A DNA stretch of 12,996 nucleotides from assembly GCA_026197195.1 (NCBI GenBank), contig JAPHUG010000229.1:1-12996 (forward strand), read 5' to 3'. A model generated the notes under the pieces. It was given only the letters and a program-made list of their open reading frames with translations. It was not told where the DNA came from and did not search any database. The DNA is from Sedimenticola sp. (GTDB taxonomy: Bacteria; Pseudomonadota; Gammaproteobacteria; Chromatiales; Chromatiaceae). Each line of letters starts with the position of its first letter. Position 1 is the stretch's first letter. The position numbers were made by a program, and so were the translations under genes. Shown in pieces: positions 8,004-12,996 of the stretch.

Positions 8004-8489
8004 TCAGCGAAGAAAGTCCTGACTGTTGGCCCTGCGCCATCGGGCGCTACGCACCCGCCACTGGGAGGCTTCATTCACTAATTTAAGATCGAAACGCAAG
8101 AGATCGGCTCGTAGTGAAAGCAGATCCGCTGTCGCCTCAAGGGGCTGCCCCGCCACCGCTACAAAAACCGTCGTTTCAGCCTGATCCGCTCCCATCAGGG
8201 TTATTGGGCCTATCTGCATAAGCAAATGAATCGATTGATGGGTAATGAAATAACCCGTGAGCAGACGGGCTAGAGCGCGACCATCATTTCCCGATTCATC
8301 TTGATACTGTTCAGAAATATGCGCCTGCACGGCGGAAACTGAGCGCGATTCAACCGCCCGTTCACCCGCTGAGAGCATCACTCGAATCTGCTCTTCGGGG
8401 GAAGCTTGATCACCGCTGCAACCCGCGAGCAGCGGGAGCAGCAGCCCTAACGCAATAAAAAGGAGAGCTTTTGGGGATGAGATCGGCAT
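8004..8489 (-). CDS. Small lipoprotein with NTF2/SnoaL-like domain, function unknown
   Basis: The 161-residue product begins with a lipoprotein signal: a hydrophobic helix (about residues 8-22) ending in the lipobox LAGC with Cys24. Serine follows the cysteine, which favours outer-membrane sorting. The mature part (EEQIRVMLSAGERAVESRSV, a segment with YQDESGNDGRALARLLTGYF, and a C-terminal WRVRSARWRRA) resembles the NTF2-like fold found in many conserved hypothetical proteins of gammaproteobacteria; this assignment rests on pattern, not on a search. Its ATG shares one base with the stop of the DUF302 gene (TGATG), so the two are probably translationally coupled. The gene ends 66 bp before fliK. 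No catalytic residues can be assigned. Confidence 0.8.
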   Translation of the reverse strand: MPISSPKALLFIALGLLLPLLAGCSGDQASPEEQIRVMLSAGERAVESRSVSAVQAHISEQYQDESGNDGRALARLLTGYFITHQSIHLLMQIGPITLMGADQAETTVFVAVAGQPLEATADLLSLRADLLRFDLKLVNEASQWRVRSARWRRANSQDFLR

Positions 8490-8878
8490 CAGCCCTTCAG
8501 CTGAGCGACCACTTGTTCCAGCTTGGCCTTGGCCTCCGCAGCCACGGCTTTGACTTCAGCTGAGTCGGAGAGCCCTAATACGGCAACAGGATCCATAAAA
8601 CTGACAACGGTCTGATTTTCCGATACCGCCCGCAGAATCAGATTACAGGGCAGCAGCGTGCCAGCGTTGGGCTCGGCCTCCAACACACGGTCCGCCAAAG
8701 CGGGGTTGCACGCGCCCAGGATTCGATAGGCCGGTATATCCTTCCCTATTTTATTCTTCAGGGTCGCCTGAACATCGACCTCACTGACGATACCCAATTG
8801 GTTATCCATCAGCACTTGGCGAACACGCTCCATGGCCTGCTCAAAGGGTTTATCCAGGGTCAATCCAAACTCGTACAT
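8489..8878 (-). CDS. DUF302 family protein
   Basis: The 129-residue protein has no signal peptide or membrane segment and is probably cytoplasmic. It carries the DUF302 signature: the N-terminal helix region KPFEQAMERVRQVLMDNQLGIVS (split here as KPFEQAMERVRQ and VLMDNQLGIVS), YRILGACNPALADRVL at about 51-66, then AGTLLPCNLILR at 72-83 and VVSFMDPVAVLGL at 91-103. Conserved cysteines are Cys57 and Cys78. The biochemical role of DUF302 is not established. The ATG at 8878 has a GGAG ribosome site six bases upstream. The gene begins 40 bp after dapB and overlaps the lipoprotein gene by one base, suggesting a small operon with it. Confidence 0.88.
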   Translation of the reverse strand: MYEFGLTLDKPFEQAMERVRQVLMDNQLGIVSEVDVQATLKNKIGKDIPAYRILGACNPALADRVLEAEPNAGTLLPCNLILRAVSENQTVVSFMDPVAVLGLSDSAEVKAVAAEAKAKLEQVVAQLKG

Positions 8879-8918
8879 ATCGGCTCCGTACTTCTCATTA
8901 AACAGGTCGGATCAACCG

Positions 8919-9728
<810 letters not shown>

Positions 9729-9774
9729 CTACCTGATAGGTTTTTCAGTTGCGCTCAACCGAACGGACAAGGGT

Positions 9775-10914
9775 TTAGAAGCCCATACCTTCAAAGAATT
9801 TCTTCACGCCATCCAACCAACCGGTGGAGTGAGGACTGTGCTTGCTACCAGCCCCTTTCATACTCTCTTCAAGCTGCCTTAGCAGCTCTTTCTGCTGTTC
9901 TGTCAGATTAACCGGTGTCTCCACCATCACTTTACAGAGCAGGTCGCCCACGGGTCCACCGCGTACCGGCTTGACCCCCTTGCCCCGCATGCGGAACATT
10001 TTTCCCGACTGGGTCCCTGCGGGAATCTTTAATACAACCTTGCCCCCCAGGGTCGGCACTTCCAGCTCACCACCCAATGCCGCAGTGACGAAGCTGATCG
10101 GTACCTCGCAGAACAGATGATTGTCTTCACGACTGAAAATATCGTGCTGTTTTACTGAAACCTGAACATAGAGATCACCTGCGGGACCACCGCTCTCTCC
10201 CGCCTCGCCTTCACCTGAGAGACGGATACGATCACCGGTATCCACACCGGGCGGAACTTTTACGGATAGGGTCTTGTGTTCCTGAATACGTCCTGCGCCA
10301 TGACAGGCGGGACAAGGTGATTCAATTTCAGTGCCCTTGCCACGACAGGTCGGACAGGTCTGTTGAACCGAGAAAAAACCCTGCTGCATACGCACCTGAC
10401 CATGTCCGGCACAGGTGGTACAGGTCTTGGGCTTGGTCCCCTTTTTGGCACCCGTCCCACTGCAGGGATTACACTTGACCATGGTCGGCACACGGATCTT
10501 TACCGTGGTACCTGCAACCGCATCTTCCAAGGAGAGTTGCAGATTGTAGCGAAGGTCAGCACCCCGATGGACACGCGAACCACCACCGCCACGACCACCA
10601 AATATATCGCCGAATACGTCGCCAAAGATGTCGCTGAAATTGCCACCCTGGCCCTGTCCGCCATAACCGCCACCCATGGAATTATCCACACCGGCATGTC
10701 CGAACTGATCATAGGCTGCACGCTTCTGAGCATCGGAAAGCACTTCATAGGCCTGCTTGGCCTCTTTGAACTTCTTTTCGGTCTCTTCAGACTGCTCACC
10801 GGCATTCCGGTCCGGGTGATACTTCATCGCCAATCGCCGGTATGCCTTTTTGATTTCGGCTTCACTGGCGTTCTTGCTGACACCTAATACTTCGTAAAAA
10901 TCACGCTTCGACAT
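9775..10914 (-). CDS. dnaJ: DnaJ (Hsp40) co-chaperone
   Basis: DnaJ delivers unfolded clients to DnaK and stimulates its ATPase. From the chosen start the protein has 379 residues, as usual. The J domain (about 5-70) carries the HPD motif at 33-35; a Gly/Phe-rich linker spans about 72-113 with repeated DIFGD/VFGD segments; and the zinc domain has all four CxxCxGxG repeats at 148-155, 165-172, 187-194 and 201-208. The C-terminal client-binding domains follow. I chose the ATG at 10914 because [12 protein letters not shown] is the family N-terminus; a longer reading of 13 residues from 10953 would run into the hairpin region and lacks family support. The ribosome site is weak. dnaK is 118 bp upstream and dapB 52 bp downstream. 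Confidence 0.97.
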   Translation of the reverse strand: MSKRDFYEVLGVSKNASEAEIKKAYRRLAMKYHPDRNAGEQSEETEKKFKEAKQAYEVLSDAQKRAAYDQFGHAGVDNSMGGGYGGQGQGGNFSDIFGDVFGDIFGGRGGGGSRVHRGADLRYNLQLSLEDAVAGTTVKIRVPTMVKCNPCSGTGAKKGTKPKTCTTCAGHGQVRMQQGFFSVQQTCPTCRGKGTEIESPCPACHGAGRIQEHKTLSVKVPPGVDTGDRIRLSGEGEAGESGGPAGDLYVQVSVKQHDIFSREDNHLFCEVPISFVTAALGGELEVPTLGGKVVLKIPAGTQSGKMFRMRGKGVKPVRGGPVGDLLCKVMVETPVNLTEQQKELLRQLEESMKGAGSKHSPHSTGWLDGVKKFFEGMGF

Positions 10915-10941
10915 AGTTAATCTACTTGGTAAACCGCTAAA

Positions 10942-10985
10942 ACGCGAAGGCACGGGATGTCATTAATGACCCCATGCCAACGCGT
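10942..10985 (-). promoter_or_regulatory. Long hairpin between dnaK and dnaJ (attenuator or terminator-like)
   Basis: In the minus-strand transcript, arms ACGCG and CGCGU enclose a UU/UU internal loop. Inside that, GGCAUGGG pairs with CCCGUGCC over eight pairs (one U-G wobble), and the apical palindrome GUCAUUAAUGAC follows after a two-base bulge. Only UUUA comes after the stem, so it is a weak intrinsic terminator at best. It ends 27 bases before the dnaJ ATG. A partial stop or processing site that lowers dnaJ relative to dnaK is the likeliest role. Confidence 0.6.
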
Positions 10986-11003
10986 CTCAGCTGTTAAATA
11001 TAC

Positions 11004-11020
11004 GACGGAATCAATCCGTC
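11004..11020 (-). promoter_or_regulatory. Small hairpin just after the dnaK stop
   Basis: GACGGA and TCCGTC form a perfect six-pair stem with a five-base loop, 12 bases after the dnaK stop codon. The following sequence (GTATATTTAAC) is AT-rich without a continuous T-run. It may protect the dnaK 3' end after processing or assist partial termination together with the larger hairpin further on. Confidence 0.4.
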
Positions 11021-11032
11021 ACTCAGATGCTG

Positions 11033-12982
11033 TTATTTGTCTTCTTTGACCTCTTCAAATTCGGCATCAACAACATCATCGTCCTGACCACTGGCTGCAC
11101 CGGCACCGGCAGCGCCTGCCGCACCTGCGGCAGCAGCAGCAGCGGCCGCCTCATCACCACCTTTGTCAGCATAGAGGCGTTCAGCCATCTTGGCAGAGGC
11201 TTCTGTCAGGGTCTTGGTCTTGGCTTCAATGGCATCCTTGTCATCACCCTTAACCGCCTCTTCCAGCTCTTTGATCGCCGCTTCGATGGCATCTTTCTCA
11301 CCAGGCTCCAACTTATCTTCGCCCAGCTCATCCATTGATTTACGAATGGCGTGAATCATGTTGTCTGCCTGGTTGCGTGCCTGCACCAGTTCGTTGAACT
11401 TGCGGTCTTCGTCGGCGTGCGCCTCGGCATCCTTGATCATCCGATCCACTTCATCATCACTCAGACCGGAAGAGGCCTTAATGACAATGGACTGCTCCTT
11501 GTTGGTCGCCTTGTCTTTGGCGGACACATTGAGGATACCGTTGGCATCGATGTCAAAGCTGACTTCAATCTGTGGCATACCCCGTGGTGCAGGTGGGATA
11601 TCGGTCAGATCGAAACGACCCAGCGATTTATTCGCTCCCGCCTGTTCGCGCTCGCCCTGTAGGACGTGGACGGTAACTGCAGTCTGGTTATCATCAGCGG
11701 TGGAGAATACCTGACTGGCATTGGTCGGGATAGTGGTGTTCTTGTCGATCAGTTTGGTCATAACGCCACCCATGGTCTCGATACCGAGCGAGAGAGGGGT
11801 TACATCCAACAACAATACATCTTTAACTTCACCACCCAGTACGCCACCCTGGATCGCAGCACCAATCGCTACCGCCTCATCAGGATTGACGTCACGACGG
11901 GGGGTCTTGCCGAAGAACTCTTCAACCACCGCCTGTACTTTAGGCATACGGGTCTGGCCACCGACCAGGATCACTTCATCAATCTCTGAAGCGGTTAAAC
12001 CAGCGTCATTCAAGGCCGTGCGGCAAGGCGCAATGGTACGGGTGACCAGGTCATCCACCAGTGCTTCCAGCTTGGAACGGGTCAGCTTGATGTTCAGATG
12101 CTTGGGACCTGATGCATCAGCCGTGATGTAAGGCAGGTTGATATCGGTCTGCTGTCCATTGGACAGTTCGATCTTGGCCTTCTCAGCACCCTCTTTCAGT
12201 CGCTGCAGAGCCAGTGGATCATTGCGCAGATCGAAGCCCTGCTCTTTCTTGAACGCTTCAACCAGGAAATCGATGATACGCATATCGAAATCCTCACCAC
12301 CTAGGAAGGTATCACCGTTGGTGGAGAGCACTTCAAACTGATGTTCACCATCAATCTCGGCAATCTCGATGATGGAGATATCGAAGGTACCACCACCCAG
12401 ATCGAAAACAGCCAGTTTCTGATCACCACGCTTCTTATCCATACCGTAGGCAAGCGCTGCCGCGGTTGGTTCGTTGATGATACGTTTGACATCCAGACCG
12501 GCGATACGACCGGCATCCTTGGTGGCCTGACGCTGGGAGTCGTTAAAGTAGGCCGGTACGGTGACAACCGCTTCCGTCACTTCCTCACCCAGATAATCTT
12601 CAGCGGTCTTCTTCATTTTCTGCAGAATCTTTGCAGAAACCTCAGGGGCCGCCATCTTCTTGCCGTTGGCTTCTACCCAGGCATCACCATTGTCGGCCTT
12701 AACAATCTTGTACGGTACCATTTCGATATCGCGCTGAACGACATCATCTTCAAATCGGCGACCGATCAGACGCTTGATGGCAAACAGCGTATTCTGTGGA
12801 TTGGTGACCGCCTGACGTTTTGCTGACTGGCCAACCAGCACCTCACCCTCTTTGTTATAAGCGACAATAGAGGGGGTGGTGCGATCGCCTTCGCTGTTCT
12901 CGATGACTCGGGCGCCATCACCATCCATCACTGCTACGCAGGAGTTGGTTGTGCCCAGATCGATTCCGATGATCTTTCCCAT
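11033..12982 (-). CDS. dnaK: DnaK (Hsp70) chaperone
   Basis: DnaK is the ATP-dependent Hsp70 chaperone that binds exposed hydrophobic segments with DnaJ and GrpE. The 649-residue protein begins with the nucleotide-binding signature [13 protein letters not shown] (from residue 6). The [23 protein letters not shown] and [13 protein letters not shown] motifs follow, then the interdomain linker with [14 protein letters not shown], the substrate-binding domain and the helical lid. It ends with the conserved acidic motif [16 protein letters not shown]. Before that motif is an unusually Ala/Gly-rich stretch of about 20 residues, slightly longer than in E. coli DnaK (638 residues). The ATG at 12982 has a GGAGAG ribosome site seven bases upstream. 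The promoter, probably heat-shock controlled, lies beyond the right edge. Confidence 0.99.
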   Translation of the reverse strand: MGKIIGIDLGTTNSCVAVMDGDGARVIENSEGDRTTPSIVAYNKEGEVLVGQSAKRQAVTNPQNTLFAIKRLIGRRFEDDVVQRDIEMVPYKIVKADNGDAWVEANGKKMAAPEVSAKILQKMKKTAEDYLGEEVTEAVVTVPAYFNDSQRQATKDAGRIAGLDVKRIINEPTAAALAYGMDKKRGDQKLAVFDLGGGTFDISIIEIAEIDGEHQFEVLSTNGDTFLGGEDFDMRIIDFLVEAFKKEQGFDLRNDPLALQRLKEGAEKAKIELSNGQQTDINLPYITADASGPKHLNIKLTRSKLEALVDDLVTRTIAPCRTALNDAGLTASEIDEVILVGGQTRMPKVQAVVEEFFGKTPRRDVNPDEAVAIGAAIQGGVLGGEVKDVLLLDVTPLSLGIETMGGVMTKLIDKNTTIPTNASQVFSTADDNQTAVTVHVLQGEREQAGANKSLGRFDLTDIPPAPRGMPQIEVSFDIDANGILNVSAKDKATNKEQSIVIKASSGLSDDEVDRMIKDAEAHADEDRKFNELVQARNQADNMIHAIRKSMDELGEDKLEPGEKDAIEAAIKELEEAVKGDDKDAIEAKTKTLTEASAKMAERLYADKGGDEAAAAAAAAGAAGAAGAGAASGQDDDVVDAEFEEVKEDK

Positions 12983-12996
12983 TGTTTGTCTCTCCG

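Noticed and set aside
10363..10887. Plus-strand open frame of 174 codons opposite dnaJ
   Set aside because: The low-complexity Thr-rich stretch mirrors the Gly-rich region of DnaJ on the other strand; it has no ribosome site or family match.
12341..12826. Plus-strand open frame of 161 codons opposite dnaK
   Set aside because: It is antisense to highly conserved dnaK codons, and such shadow frames are common opposite dnaK; no independent coding evidence.

Overview
This window is from a gammaproteobacterium. The DnaK, DnaJ, DapB, LapA/LapB, PyrF and RecB/RecC proteins are all of gammaproteobacterial type. LapA-LapB-PyrF is a gene order seen in that class, and a RecBCD system with a FliK-type protein fits a free-living or symbiotic flagellated member. 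Base composition is moderate and even, with no obvious island. I cannot name the genus; the accessory genes beside dapB and recC next to recB without a pitrilysin gene make a non-enteric lineage more likely.

All eleven genes lie on the minus strand, so transcription runs from right to left. From the right end: dnaK and dnaJ (Hsp70 chaperone and co-chaperone, separated by 118 bp with two hairpins); dapB (lysine/diaminopimelate synthesis); a DUF302 protein and an NTF2-like lipoprotein whose stop and start codons share one base; and a FliK-type flagellar hook-length control gene with a good match to a sigma-54 promoter just upstream. A 248-bp spacer without a convincing gene follows. Then come lapA and lapB (control of LpxC turnover and LPS synthesis), pyrF (UMP synthesis), a 94-bp spacer with an inverted repeat, recC, and the first 325 codons of recB, which runs off the left edge.

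Functionally this is mainly a housekeeping chromosome segment: protein folding, cell-wall and lysine precursor synthesis, envelope control, pyrimidine synthesis and double-strand-break repair. The least ordinary part is positions 6.6-8.9 kb, where a DUF302/lipoprotein pair and a fliK gene sit away from any other flagellar gene. I found no mobile element, CRISPR array, tRNA, rRNA or phage gene, and no evidence of a wholly new biological system. The points worth checking are the sigma-54 site before fliK, the long hairpin between dnaK and dnaJ, and the inverted repeats in the lapA-lapB and pyrF-recC gaps.
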